Positions 51,949-61,461 of a DNA stretch of 64,000 nucleotides are shown in pieces. Each line of letters starts with the position of its first letter. The first letter of the stretch is position 1. The DNA is taken from NCBI GenBank assembly GCA_934096985.1, contig CAKONC010000004.1, positions 62,001 through 126,000 of the forward strand, read 5' to 3'. Source of the stretch: an uncultured Bacilli bacterium (GTDB lineage: Bacteria; Bacillota_I; Bacilli_A; RF39; UBA660). Under the pieces are notes generated by a model, which ran no database searches, was not told the origin of the DNA, and saw nothing but the letters and a program-made list of their open reading frames with translations. The translations under genes and the position numbers were made by a program.

Positions 51949-53817
51949 ATGTATGATGTTATAGTTGTAGGTGGTGGCCATGCTGGTTGTGAGGCCGCAC
52001 ATATAAGTGCATTTATGGGTGCAAAAACACTTTTGATTACTTCAAATATTGATAATATTGCAGACATGCCATGTAATCCGTCTATAGGTGGAAGTGCTAA
52101 AGGGATTATAGTTAGAGAAATTGATGCTTTAGGTGGTTTAATGGGAATAGTTGCAGATAAATCTCACTTTCAAATTAAAATGCTAAATAATTCTAAAGGC
52201 CCTGCGGTACGTAGTTTAAGAGCACAAGCCGATAAAAGGGTTTATCCAAAAGTAATGAAAGAGTATTTGCATAACACAAAAAATCTTGAAATAAAAGAAG
52301 GCATGGTTGAAGATTTAATTATAGAAAATGCAAAAATTAAAGGAATAATATTAGAAAACGGTAAAGAAATTTTAAGTACCAATGTAGTCCTTACTACAGG
52401 AACATATTTAAATGCCAATATATTAATTGGTTCAGAAAATGTCCCAAGTGGCCCACATGGTGAAAAAAGAAGTAACAAATTATCAACAAACTTAAAAAAA
52501 TATGGCTTTAATATCAAAAGACTCAAAACAGGAACACCTCAAAGGATAAAGGCTGATAGCATAGATTTTGACGTTCTTAAAGAAGAAAAAGGAGATGATA
52601 CATACTGGACTTTTTCATTTGATACCAAGCCTTTATACAAAATAAATGAACAGCAAAAATGTTATTTAGTATATACAAATGCAAATACACATCAAATAAT
52701 TCGTGCTAATTTGAAAAAAAGTGCTATGTATGGAGGATATGCTACAGGAGTTGGTCCAAGGTATTGTCCATCAATTGAAGATAAAATTGTCAGATTTTCA
52801 GACAAACCAAGACATCAATTATTTTTAGAGCCAGAAAGTATTTATTATGATGAATGGTATTTACAGGGTTTTTCTACATCCATGCCAAGAGATGTTCAGG
52901 AGAAAATGGTACATTCTTTACATGGCCTTGAAAATGCTATTATTTCTAAATACGCTTATGCAATAGAATATGATGCAATAGATGCAATGCAAATTAAACC
53001 AAGTTTAGAGTCAAAGATTATATCTGGCTTGTTTACTGCAGGCCAAATAAATGGCACATCAGGATACGAAGAAGCTGCAGGTCAAGGATTAATTGCGGGA
53101 ATTAATGCAGCATTAAAATTTAAAAATCAAGAGCCATTAGTTTTGAAAAGGCATGAAGCATATATTGGTGTATTAATAGATGATTTAGTAACAAAAGGAA
53201 TAACAGATCCTTATAGGATGCTTACTTCACGAGCCGAATTTAGACTACTTTTAAGACATGATAATGCAGATGCAAGATTAACTGAAATTGGTCATAAAGT
53301 AGGTAGTGTAACAGATGAAAAGTATCAAAATTACATTAATAAGTATGATAATATATCTGAGTTAAAAAAACTTTTAGAGGAAAATAAAATAGTTATAAAT
53401 GATAACACTAAAAAAATATTCAAAGAATATAATATTAATATTCCTTCAACTAATTTGAAATTCTTAACTCTTTTAAAACGTCCAGAAATAGATTTGGCTT
53501 TTATCAATAATTTTATTGATTTATCAAAGTATTCTGAAGAAGAAAAAGAAGAATTAACAATTGAAGTTAAGTATCAAGGTTACATTGCTAAAGAATATGT
53601 ACAAAAAGAGAAAATGTTAAAGATGGAATCAAAGCAAATTCCTAAAGATATTGATTATACCAAAGTTAAGAACATTGCTAGTGAAGCCAGACAAAAACTA
53701 TCTTTAGTAAGACCAGAGAATATTGCACAAGCCTCTAGAATAAGTGGTGTTAATCCTGTGGATATATCTCTTTTACTTATTTATTTGAAAAAGGAATATA
53801 ATAAAAATGATAAATAA
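51949..53817 (+). CDS. mnmG: tRNA modification enzyme MnmG (GidA)
   Basis: 622 residues; FAD enzyme partner of MnmE. FAD motif VVGGGHAGCEAA at 7-17, cysteine-containing MPCNPSIGGSAKG and the late SRAEFRLLLRHDNAD are present. The ATG at 51949 gives MYDVIVVGGG; a TTG 16 codons upstream, inside mnmE, is not preferred. Eleven bases overlap with rsmG. Confidence 0.97.
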   Translation: MYDVIVVGGGHAGCEAAHISAFMGAKTLLITSNIDNIADMPCNPSIGGSAKGIIVREIDALGGLMGIVADKSHFQIKMLNNSKGPAVRSLRAQADKRVYPKVMKEYLHNTKNLEIKEGMVEDLIIENAKIKGIILENGKEILSTNVVLTTGTYLNANILIGSENVPSGPHGEKRSNKLSTNLKKYGFNIKRLKTGTPQRIKADSIDFDVLKEEKGDDTYWTFSFDTKPLYKINEQQKCYLVYTNANTHQIIRANLKKSAMYGGYATGVGPRYCPSIEDKIVRFSDKPRHQLFLEPESIYYDEWYLQGFSTSMPRDVQEKMVHSLHGLENAIISKYAYAIEYDAIDAMQIKPSLESKIISGLFTAGQINGTSGYEEAAGQGLIAGINAALKFKNQEPLVLKRHEAYIGVLIDDLVTKGITDPYRMLTSRAEFRLLLRHDNADARLTEIGHKVGSVTDEKYQNYINKYDNISELKKLLEENKIVINDNTKKIFKEYNINIPSTNLKFLTLLKRPEIDLAFINNFIDLSKYSEEEKEELTIEVKYQGYIAKEYVQKEKMLKMESKQIPKDIDYTKVKNIASEARQKLSLVRPENIAQASRISGVNPVDISLLLIYLKKEYNKNDK

Positions 53818-54514
53818 TTTTAACGAAAATTTAAAAAATTTAGGTATAAATTATACAAGTAAAGAACTTGACTTGTTAGAAAAATATTATGATTTTTTAG
53901 TTGAATACAATGCACACACAAATTTAACTACTATAACAGAAAAAGAGGATGTTTATAATAAGCATTTTTATGATTCATTAATGATTACTCAGGTTGTTGA
54001 TTTAACTAAAATAAATAATGTGCTAGACATTGGTTCAGGTGCTGGTTTTCCAGGTGTAGTGTTAAAAATCTTTTTTCCTAATATCAAACTTACTTTATTA
54101 GATTCGAATAATAAAAAAACCAAATTTTTAACGGAGTTGATAGAAAAATTAGGTTTAAAAGATGTTAGTATAATTAATGACAGAGCAGAAAACTATATGA
54201 AAAATAATCTAAATAGCTATGATATATGTGTTTCACGAGCAGTAGCATATGTTGATATTATTTCCTCACTTTCTACGCCATTTATTAAATTAGATGGAAA
54301 GGTGTTATTAATGAAAGGAGATTTTTCATCTGAGGAGCTTATTTTAAAAAAATATATGAAAGAACTAAATATAAAACAGTTTAGTGAATATGAATATCAA
54401 TTAAATAATCAAAGTAGAAAAATAATTATTATTAGTAAAGCAAAAGAAGATAATCAAATTCCAAACTATGCATCCTTAATTAAAAAAAGTGAAAAAAGGA
54501 AAAAATTGACTTAA
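53807..54514 (+). CDS. rsmG: 16S rRNA m7G527 methyltransferase
   Basis: 235 residues. SAM motif VLDIGSGAGFPGVVLK, the EKYYDFLVEYNAHTNLT region and DICVSRAVA match RsmG (GidB). It overlaps mnmG and its stop is inside the hairpin that terminates the operon. Next gene right is the ParB/Noc-family gene, as noc is in Bacillus. Confidence 0.96.
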   Translation: MINNFNENLKNLGINYTSKELDLLEKYYDFLVEYNAHTNLTTITEKEDVYNKHFYDSLMITQVVDLTKINNVLDIGSGAGFPGVVLKIFFPNIKLTLLDSNNKKTKFLTELIEKLGLKDVSIINDRAENYMKNNLNSYDICVSRAVAYVDIISSLSTPFIKLDGKVLLMKGDFSSEELILKKYMKELNIKQFSEYEYQLNNQSRKIIIISKAKEDNQIPNYASLIKKSEKRKKLT

Positions 54515-54538
54515 CATTTATTGTAGTCAATTTTTTTT
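54506..54538 (+). terminator. Terminator after rsmG
   Basis: TTGACT/AGTCAA arms with the rsmG stop codon in the loop, then eight T. Confidence 0.75.
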
Positions 54539-54544
54539 GAACTA

Positions 54545-54573
54545 TTGCAAATTTTTCTTAAGTAAGTTATTAT
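54545..54573 (+). promoter_or_regulatory. Promoter of the ParB/Noc-family gene
   Basis: TTGCAA (54545-54550) and TATTAT (54568-54573) with a 17-base spacer, 31 bases before the start. Confidence 0.65.
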
Positions 54574-54603
54574 ATTTATATAAGGTAGAAAAGGGGCTTT
54601 ATT

Positions 54604-55497
54604 ATGAATTTTGATTCTAGCGTTTTAAATGTTGCTGTTGAAGATATAATTCCTAATCGATTTCAGCCACGATTAGTTTTTGATGATGCTTCATTAAAAG
54701 ATTTAGCAGCTTCAATAAAAACTCATGGTATAATTCAACCATTAGTTTTAAGAAGACTTGGTGATAAATATGAAATTGTTGCTGGAGAAAGAAGATATAG
54801 AGCTGCAATGATAGCTGGATTAACTTCAGTACCAGCAGTTTTAGCAAAAATAGATGATAAAACTAGCGCAGAAGTTGCTATTAGTGAAAATGTTCAAAGA
54901 AAAGAACTAAATCCTTTGGAAGAAGCTAAATCATATGATGCTTTATTAAAAGCTGGATACATGTCAAAAGAAATGCTTGCACAAAAAATGGGTATTCCAT
55001 TAAGTGTATTAGAGGGAAAATTAAAACTATTAACCTTACCACAGGAAGTTCAAGATGCTTTACTTGCAGGTAAAATATCAGAAAGACATGCAAGAAGTTT
55101 AATGAAATTAAAAAATTCAAATGAACAAATTAAATGGCTACATAATATAATTGAAAAAAGATTAAATGTTAAAGACTTAGAAACAGAGTTAAATAAAGAA
55201 TATGGTAATTTAACTTCACCATTTAGTGTTGACATTAATAAAATAAAAAATGAATCAACAGATATTATGACTTCAATGATACAACCAATTCCTAGTAATA
55301 ATACACCATCATTTGGTCCGATTAATTTAGGTGAGAAAACTACTAACAGATTCTTTAATAATCTAGAGGATGAGCAGGCTAATATGAGTACTGATGAAAC
55401 GACAAATCCTCTTACTAATTCATATATGCAATTTAATCAAAATATAGTTGAGTCAAATGTAGACTCTTTAGATTTTTTACCGCCAGACAATAATTAG
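54604..55497 (+). CDS. ParB/Noc-family DNA-binding protein without ParA neighbour
   Basis: 297 residues. N-terminal CTP-binding ParB domain with GERRYRAA at 61-68 and ENVQRKELNP at 95-104, then a helix-turn-helix (about 120-145) and the segment ISERHARSLMKLK. Compared from memory with the Caulobacter ParB specificity positions 173/179/184/201, it has L133, K139, T144 and R161. K and R are Noc-like; the other two match neither. Residues 202-297 are a polar, asparagine-rich acidic tail with no recognisable C-terminal dimer domain. There is no parA/soj beside it. Position after rsmG is that of noc in Bacillus. Whether it serves parS or a Noc-type site is open. Confidence 0.9.
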   Translation: MNFDSSVLNVAVEDIIPNRFQPRLVFDDASLKDLAASIKTHGIIQPLVLRRLGDKYEIVAGERRYRAAMIAGLTSVPAVLAKIDDKTSAEVAISENVQRKELNPLEEAKSYDALLKAGYMSKEMLAQKMGIPLSVLEGKLKLLTLPQEVQDALLAGKISERHARSLMKLKNSNEQIKWLHNIIEKRLNVKDLETELNKEYGNLTSPFSVDINKIKNESTDIMTSMIQPIPSNNTPSFGPINLGEKTTNRFFNNLEDEQANMSTDETTNPLTNSYMQFNQNIVESNVDSLDFLPPDNN

Positions 55498-55517
55498 GAG
55501 TTAATTCTCCTTTTTTT
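55497..55517 (+). terminator. Terminator after the ParB/Noc-family gene
   Basis: GGAG/CTCC hairpin around TTAATT followed by seven T; it overlaps the stop of the convergent PBP gene. Confidence 0.65.
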
Positions 55518-57453
55518 TATATTCCAAATTGTTATATTCTGGTTCACTTCCTTTTAAATAATAAAAAATTGTTATATTCTTATTATCTAAAGAAGGTTTA
55601 CCGCTTATTGCATTAAGAGGCATTCCAACAACATTTGTAGGCATTTGATACCATGTGTCTTGTTCATTTTCTTGTATATAGCTAACAACATTTGCCCAAG
55701 TATTTTTTACTTCATTTCCAACTTTTAATTCTATATTAGAATTGTCATCATATCCACTCCACATGAGCATTAAAATATCTTTATTATACCCAACAGCCCA
55801 ATAATCAGAATCTGTTGTACCAGTTTTAAAAGCATACTTATGCTTTAATTTGGAAGCAATATTAAGACCTGTAGGTGTATTATAGTCTACAAAAGCAGAG
55901 TTTGTTGTACTTGTTAACATTTCATTTAAAATATAAACATAATTAGGATTTAATACAAGATTATTTTCTTTTTCATGTTCATAAATAACATTCCCATCTT
56001 TGTCTTCAATTTTATTAATAAAATATAATGACTTTTTGTAACCACCTGATGCAAAAGTATTATAACCAGATGCAAAGTCCATAAGATTAAGTTCACTTGT
56101 TCCTAATGCAAGTGATGTAACTTCATTTAATTTTTCTTTTATACCACATTGTTTAGCTGTATCGATTAATTTATCAATACCTAAAAATAAATTTGTTTTT
56201 ACAGCATAAATATTATCTGAATAGGCTATTGCCGCCGCCATGGTTATTTCCTTGTTTCCATAAAGATTAGCAAAATTTTTAGGAGAGTACGTTTTTCCTT
56301 GAGATAAAGTAAATGTAGTATATTGACTTAAAAATGTTGATGAAGATGTCATTCCATTATTTAAAGCAGAATAATATAAAAATGGTTTCATAGTTGAACC
56401 AACTTGTCTTTTAGATGATAATGCTCTATTATATTGACTTTTATTATAATTAATTCCACCGGTTAGAGCAAAAATACCACCAGTATTTGGATCTACAATA
56501 ACAGAGGCAACTTGCAACTTCTCATCAGTAATATTATTTAGTATTTCTTCTTCAAGTTTTTTTTGATAATTTATGTTTAAAGTAGTAAATATTTTAAGAT
56601 TTCCTGAGTTTATATCTTTTTCACTTATGCCATTAATTGATTTAAGTTCATTATAAACGGCATCTTCATAATATGATATCATTTGTAAATTATTATTATT
56701 TTTTTTGCCATAAACATCAATTTTACTTTTAAATAAATTATTATATTCATCATTTGATAAATAACCATTATTTAGCATTGTTAATGCTACAACTTTTGCT
56801 CTTTGAATGCTTTTATCATAATTTGATATGGGATTATAATTACTTGGATTTTTAGGTATTCCTGCTAAAATAATTGATTCTTCTAAAGTTAATTCATCAA
56901 CATTTTTATTAAAATAAAAATTTGCGGCAGATACAATTCCATAATTTCCTAAACCATAATTTATAGTATTTAAATAAGCTTCTAAAATTTCATCTTTGGA
57001 ATAATGCATTTCTAAATTTAATGTCATCATTGCTTCTTTAATTTTTCTAGACCAAGTTTTATCAAAATCTAAGTAGGCGTTTTTTATATATTGTTGACTT
57101 ATTGTACTTCCACCTTCAACAATTTTTCTACTTTTAAAATTTGTAAAAAATGCTTTAAGAATTCTTAAATAATCGAATCCATTATGTTCATAAAAATTTT
57201 TATCTTCTACAGAGATAACAGCATTTTTTAAATTGTTAGAAATTTTATCTATTTTAGTCCATCTGTTAGTATTAGTTCCTTCGTAAAATATATTATTATT
57301 AATGTCGTATAATTCATATGTGTGAAATGAATTTAATGTAAGTGGATTTTGAAAATATGCATACGAATATAAACCAATTATTATGATAATTATTGATAGA
57401 AATGAAAAAAGAAAAATCTTATAAAGAAAGTTAAAAATTTTCAATAATTTCAC
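55501..57453 (-). CDS. Class A penicillin-binding protein (glycosyltransferase and transpeptidase)
   Basis: 650 residues. A membrane anchor at 14-33, a glycosyltransferase domain with E83 in SVEDKNFYEHNGFD and GGSTISQQYIKNAYL, and a transpeptidase domain with the S353-T-M-K active site, S412-D-N and K543-T-G. It polymerises and cross-links peptidoglycan. It is the only large gene right of oriC on minus, against replication. Start uncertain: GTG at 57453, or TTG at 57444 which is better placed after GGGTGA. Confidence 0.94.
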   Translation of the reverse strand: MKLLKIFNFLYKIFLFSFLSIIIIIIGLYSYAYFQNPLTLNSFHTYELYDINNNIFYEGTNTNRWTKIDKISNNLKNAVISVEDKNFYEHNGFDYLRILKAFFTNFKSRKIVEGGSTISQQYIKNAYLDFDKTWSRKIKEAMMTLNLEMHYSKDEILEAYLNTINYGLGNYGIVSAANFYFNKNVDELTLEESIILAGIPKNPSNYNPISNYDKSIQRAKVVALTMLNNGYLSNDEYNNLFKSKIDVYGKKNNNNLQMISYYEDAVYNELKSINGISEKDINSGNLKIFTTLNINYQKKLEEEILNNITDEKLQVASVIVDPNTGGIFALTGGINYNKSQYNRALSSKRQVGSTMKPFLYYSALNNGMTSSSTFLSQYTTFTLSQGKTYSPKNFANLYGNKEITMAAAIAYSDNIYAVKTNLFLGIDKLIDTAKQCGIKEKLNEVTSLALGTSELNLMDFASGYNTFASGGYKKSLYFINKIEDKDGNVIYEHEKENNLVLNPNYVYILNEMLTSTTNSAFVDYNTPTGLNIASKLKHKYAFKTGTTDSDYWAVGYNKDILMLMWSGYDDNSNIELKVGNEVKNTWANVVSYIQENEQDTWYQMPTNVVGMPLNAISGKPSLDNKNITIFYYLKGSEPEYNNLEYKKKEN

Positions 57454-57507
57454 CCATATTTAGTATTGTTAAAAATATTTAATTTATGAGTGCATTTTTA
57501 ATATATA

Positions 57508-57518
57508 TATGCTATAAT
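57508..57518 (+). promoter_or_regulatory. Extended -10 promoter of argS
   Basis: TATAAT at 57513-57518 preceded by TG one base away (TGCTATAAT), with a weak -35. About 35 bases before the argS start. Confidence 0.6.
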
Positions 57519-57552
57519 GTTCTAGAAAAAAAGGAGAGAAGCAGTTAAAAGC

Positions 57553-59169
57553 GTGAAAATGAAAGAAAAAATAATTAACTTAATAAAAAAATCATTAGAA
57601 GTTTTAGGTATAAATGATGATAATATTAATTTAGAAATTCCTAAAAATAAAATTAATGGTGATTATAGTTCAAATGTTGCTTTAAAAAATTGTAAAGTAT
57701 TAAAAATTGCTCCAATGGAACTTGCTGAAAAAATCAAAAATAATATTTTTGATGATGAAATAGAAAAAATAGATATTGCAGCACCAGGATTTATTAATTT
57801 TTATGTAAAAAAGGATTATTTAACTGAAAATATTAATACAATTTTGGAGCTTACTTCTTTATACGGATCTTGCAATATAGGTAAAAACGAAAAAGTAAAT
57901 ATTGAATTTGTCTCTGCTAATCCAACTGGTATTTTACATATGGGTAATGCCAGAGGTGGAGCATATGGTGATTCTTTAGCAAGAATTATGAAATTTTGTG
58001 GGTACGATGTTACCAAAGAATACTATTTAAATGATGCCGGTAACCAAATAACTAAACTTGCAAATTCAGTTTATAGTAGATATTTAACAATATGCAAAAT
58101 AGAAAATACTTTTCCTGAAAATGGTTATCCAGGTAAAGAAATAATTGATATTGCACAAAAACTATATGATGAATATCAAGATAAATATGTAAACTCTGAT
58201 TTATCTTTTATTAAAAAATATGCTACAAAATATTTAACAGATATTATTTTTACTCATTTAAAAGAATATAGAATTGAATATGATGTAGTTACATCAGAAA
58301 AATCAATATATGAAAAATATTCTTTTGATGATGCAATAAATAAAATGAGAGAAAATGGTTATATATATGAAAAAGACGGAGCAACTTGGTTTAAAAGTAG
58401 TGCTCTTTATGATGATAAAGACCATGTTTTAATAAAAAATGATGGAACAAATACTTATTTATTGCCTGATATTTTATATCATGAGGATAAGATAAAAAGG
58501 GGCTTTACTCAAATTATAGATGTTTTAGGTACTGATCATCATGGATATGTTGCAAGATTAAAAAGTGCGATAAAAGCATTAGGTTTAAATGATGAGTACA
58601 TTGATGTAAAATTACTTCAATTAGTAAGAATTATTCAAAATAAAGAAGTTGTTACTATGCATAAAAGAACTGGTAAAATTATTACATTAAAAGATTTAAT
58701 GGATGATACATCAGTTAATGCAGTAAGATATTATTTTTCAAAGTATTCACTTGATACACAAATGGACTTTGATATTGACCTTGCAAGAAGTGCTTCAAAT
58801 GATAATCAAGTTTATTATATATGCTATGCATATGCTAGAATTTGCTCAATATTAAATAAATATAATAAGCCATTAAAGAAAATATCAAATTATAGTAGAA
58901 TTTGTAATGAATCAGCATATAATTTGTTAGCATGTTTATATAGATTTCCAGATGTTGTAAAAAATGCATGCAATAAAAAAATACCACATTTAATTGCAAA
59001 TTATTCGTATGAATTAGCAACTTTATTCCATAATTATTATGAAACTAATAAAATAATTAGTGATGATGAACAAAATACGGAAGAAAATATTAATTTAATA
59101 AGTGCGGTTAAATATACACTTTATAATGCTTTGAATTTAATTGGCGTTGAACCTAAGGAGAGAATGTAA
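57553..59169 (+). CDS. argS: Arginyl-tRNA synthetase
   Basis: 538 residues. Class I motif in SANPTGILHMGNARGGAYGD (HMGN as HIGH), N-terminal Add1 domain and the C-terminal DALR domain ending LIGVEPKERM. The start is uncertain: GTG at 57553 or ATG at 57559, and the AAGGAGAG ribosome site lies 14-20 bases upstream, further than usual. Followed by rpoE as in Bacillus. Confidence 0.96.
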   Translation: MKMKEKIINLIKKSLEVLGINDDNINLEIPKNKINGDYSSNVALKNCKVLKIAPMELAEKIKNNIFDDEIEKIDIAAPGFINFYVKKDYLTENINTILELTSLYGSCNIGKNEKVNIEFVSANPTGILHMGNARGGAYGDSLARIMKFCGYDVTKEYYLNDAGNQITKLANSVYSRYLTICKIENTFPENGYPGKEIIDIAQKLYDEYQDKYVNSDLSFIKKYATKYLTDIIFTHLKEYRIEYDVVTSEKSIYEKYSFDDAINKMRENGYIYEKDGATWFKSSALYDDKDHVLIKNDGTNTYLLPDILYHEDKIKRGFTQIIDVLGTDHHGYVARLKSAIKALGLNDEYIDVKLLQLVRIIQNKEVVTMHKRTGKIITLKDLMDDTSVNAVRYYFSKYSLDTQMDFDIDLARSASNDNQVYYICYAYARICSILNKYNKPLKKISNYSRICNESAYNLLACLYRFPDVVKNACNKKIPHLIANYSYELATLFHNYYETNKIISDDEQNTEENINLISAVKYTLYNALNLIGVEPKERM

Positions 59170-59170
59170 A

Positions 59171-59608
59171 ATGAAACTAAAAGATTTAACAAAAGAAGAT
59201 TTAGATACTATGAGTTATGAAGAGTTAGCTCAATTAATATTATCTGATGCTAATGCACAAATGAAGATTATTGATATATTTAAAAAAATATGTGAACTAA
59301 GAAATATGTCAGAAAGTGAATTTGAAGATAAAATTGCAGATTTCTATGATTTAATTTCTACGAATAAAGAATTTATAGTCTTAGAAAAAGGATTTTGTGA
59401 TTTAAGAAAGAAACATACACCAAAAGTAATAATTGATGATGAAGATGAAGATACAAGCATTGAAGAAGAGTCTGATGAAGAAGAAAATGAAGAAGATAAC
59501 AATGATGTTTTTTATGATAATTCTTCGGATGAAGATGATGTTGATACAGATGATGATGAACTATCAGATTTTATGGTAGTTGATGATGAAGATGAGACAA
59601 GTATGTAA
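59171..59608 (+). CDS. rpoE: RNA polymerase delta subunit
   Basis: 145 residues: an N-terminal HARE-HTH domain (MKLKDLTKEDLDTMSYEELA) and a strongly acidic, disordered C-terminal tail of aspartate and glutamate. The delta subunit is specific to Firmicutes, raising promoter selectivity and RNA polymerase recycling. The ATG at 59171 follows the argS stop by one base, with AAGGAGAG inside argS. Confidence 0.94.
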   Translation: MKLKDLTKEDLDTMSYEELAQLILSDANAQMKIIDIFKKICELRNMSESEFEDKIADFYDLISTNKEFIVLEKGFCDLRKKHTPKVIIDDEDEDTSIEEESDEEENEEDNNDVFYDNSSDEDDVDTDDDELSDFMVVDDEDETSM

Positions 59609-59620
59609 TGCTTGTTTTTT
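59597..59620 (+). terminator. Possible terminator after rpoE
   Basis: ACAAG/CTTGT stem around the stop codon followed by six T. The stem is short, so partial read-through into prfA is likely. Confidence 0.45.
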
Positions 59621-59643
59621 GCAATTAAAAAGGAAGTGAATAT

Positions 59644-60702
59644 ATGATAGAACGTTTAGAGGCAATGTTAGAAAAATATAATGAATTAAATGAGAAACTA
59701 ACTAGTGAGGAAGTATTAAATAATTATAATTTATTAAAAGATATTTCTAAAGAAAAAAGTGATATTGAAGAAACTGTAAATACTTATAAAGAATATAAAG
59801 AAGTAGAAGAAAATATAAACCAAACAAAGGAAATGCTTGATGATCCAGATTTAAAAGAAATTGCTCAAGATGAACTTGCTTTGCTTGAAGATAAAAAAGA
59901 TAATTTGAATAATAAACTTGAAGTGCTTCTTGTGCCTAAAGATGAAAATGATGGAAAAGATGTAATTATGGAAATAAGGGGTGCTGCTGGCGGAGATGAA
60001 GCCAATATTTTTGCAGGTGACCTATTTAGAATGTATTCTTATTATGCAGAAAAAAATAATTGGAAAATTGAAATTATTCATTCAGTAGAGGGTACAAGTG
60101 GAGGCTTTTCTCAAATAGAATATATTGTAAAAGGAAAAGATGTTTATTCTAAATTAAAGTATGAAAGTGGATCCCATAGAGTACAAAGAGTCCCTGAAAC
60201 AGAAAATCAAGGAAGAGTACATACTTCTACTGCTACTGTATTAGTAATGCCTAAATATGATAATGTTAGTATAAATATAAATGAAAACGATTTGAAAATT
60301 GATGTTTATCATTCATCTGGAGCTGGTGGACAAAGTGTAAATACAAGTAACTCTGCAGTAAGAATTACTCACGTTCCAACTGGTGTTGTAGTAACCTGCC
60401 AAGAAGAAAGAAGTCAATTAAAAAATAAAGAAAGAGCTATGGAACTTTTAAAGATTAAGATAAATTCTGCTTTGGAAGAAGAAAAGAATAGTAAAGAACA
60501 AAACGAAAGAAAAAGTAAAATAGGCTCTGGTGACAGAAGTGAAAAAATAAGAACATATAATTATCCACAAAATAGAGTTACTGACCATCGTATAAATTTC
60601 TCAATAATGGAGCTTGATAGAGTAATGAATGGTTATTTAGATCCAATTATTGACGCTTTAATAAATGAAGACATGAGGTTAAAACTTGAAGGTTTAAAAT
60701 AA
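59644..60702 (+). CDS. prfA: Peptide chain release factor 1
   Basis: 352 residues; releases peptides at UAA and UAG. The GGQ motif lies in SSGAGGQSVNTSNSAV, and the codon-recognition tripeptide region reads VPETENQGRVHTS. Normal length, with AAGGAAG upstream. Followed by prmC, which methylates the GGQ glutamine. Confidence 0.96.
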   Translation: MIERLEAMLEKYNELNEKLTSEEVLNNYNLLKDISKEKSDIEETVNTYKEYKEVEENINQTKEMLDDPDLKEIAQDELALLEDKKDNLNNKLEVLLVPKDENDGKDVIMEIRGAAGGDEANIFAGDLFRMYSYYAEKNNWKIEIIHSVEGTSGGFSQIEYIVKGKDVYSKLKYESGSHRVQRVPETENQGRVHTSTATVLVMPKYDNVSININENDLKIDVYHSSGAGGQSVNTSNSAVRITHVPTGVVVTCQEERSQLKNKERAMELLKIKINSALEEEKNSKEQNERKSKIGSGDRSEKIRTYNYPQNRVTDHRINFSIMELDRVMNGYLDPIIDALINEDMRLKLEGLK

Positions 60703-60703
60703 A

Positions 60704-61423
60704 ATGGATAATTTTGATAAAGAATTAATATTAAAATATGTTCCTGAAAATAAACAGGCAAAAGCATTTAAAAAATTAAGTAATAATTATCCGGTTCAAT
60801 ATATAATAGGTAATGTAGATTTTTATGGAATCACATTAAAAGTAAATAAAAACGTTTTAATTCCTAGGTTTGAAACAGAGTTATTAGTTAACAAATTAGT
60901 GGAAATAATTAAAAAAAATAATTTTGTGAATACTAATATTTTAGATGTAGGTACTGGCAGTGGGTGTATAAGTATTTACTTAAAAAAAAATTTAAAATGT
61001 AAAGTTACCGCTATTGACAAAAGTTTTAAGGCAATAAACATTGCTAAATATAATTCAAAAAAAACTAACGTTACTATTAATTTCAAAATAAAAAGTATTG
61101 AAAAATTTAAAGCTAAGGAAAAATTTGATATTTTAGTTTCAAATCCACCTTATGTATCTTTTAGTGAAAAAGTGGATGATAAAACTAAGTATGAACCACA
61201 AAATGCTATTTTTGCTAAAGATAATGGTCTTTATTTTTATAAATTAATATTGGATAAAAGTAAAAAAATATTAAATAAAAAAAGTATTATTGCTTTTGAA
61301 ATAGGACAAAGTCAAGGCACTTTTATATCAAACTATGCAAAAACCATTTATCCAGATTCGAAAATTTTAATAGAAAAAGATTTAAACCAATTTGATAGAT
61401 ATATTTTTATTATAAATGAATAA
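60704..61423 (+). CDS. prmC: Release factor glutamine methyltransferase
   Basis: 239 residues, shorter than the usual 280, with a reduced N-terminal domain. SAM motif ILDVGTGSGCISIYL and catalytic SNPPYVSF are present. One base separates it from prfA, its substrate gene. Confidence 0.95.
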   Translation: MDNFDKELILKYVPENKQAKAFKKLSNNYPVQYIIGNVDFYGITLKVNKNVLIPRFETELLVNKLVEIIKKNNFVNTNILDVGTGSGCISIYLKKNLKCKVTAIDKSFKAINIAKYNSKKTNVTINFKIKSIEKFKAKEKFDILVSNPPYVSFSEKVDDKTKYEPQNAIFAKDNGLYFYKLILDKSKKILNKKSIIAFEIGQSQGTFISNYAKTIYPDSKILIEKDLNQFDRYIFIINE

Positions 61424-61439
61424 TATATCTATTTTTTTT
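61396..61439 (+). terminator. Terminator at the end of prmC
   Basis: TAGATATAT (61396-61404) pairs with ATATATCTA (61423-61431), followed by eight T. It contains the prmC stop in its loop. Confidence 0.6.
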
Positions 61440-61461
61440 GCATTATTATAGTGGTGAACAA

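Noticed and set aside
54541..54600. Noc-binding site near the ParB/Noc gene
   Set aside because: No TTTCCCGGGAAA-like palindrome was found here or elsewhere in the window.
59440..59600. Low-complexity GAT/GAA run that looks like a repeat expansion
   Set aside because: It encodes the acidic tail typical of RNA polymerase delta subunit.
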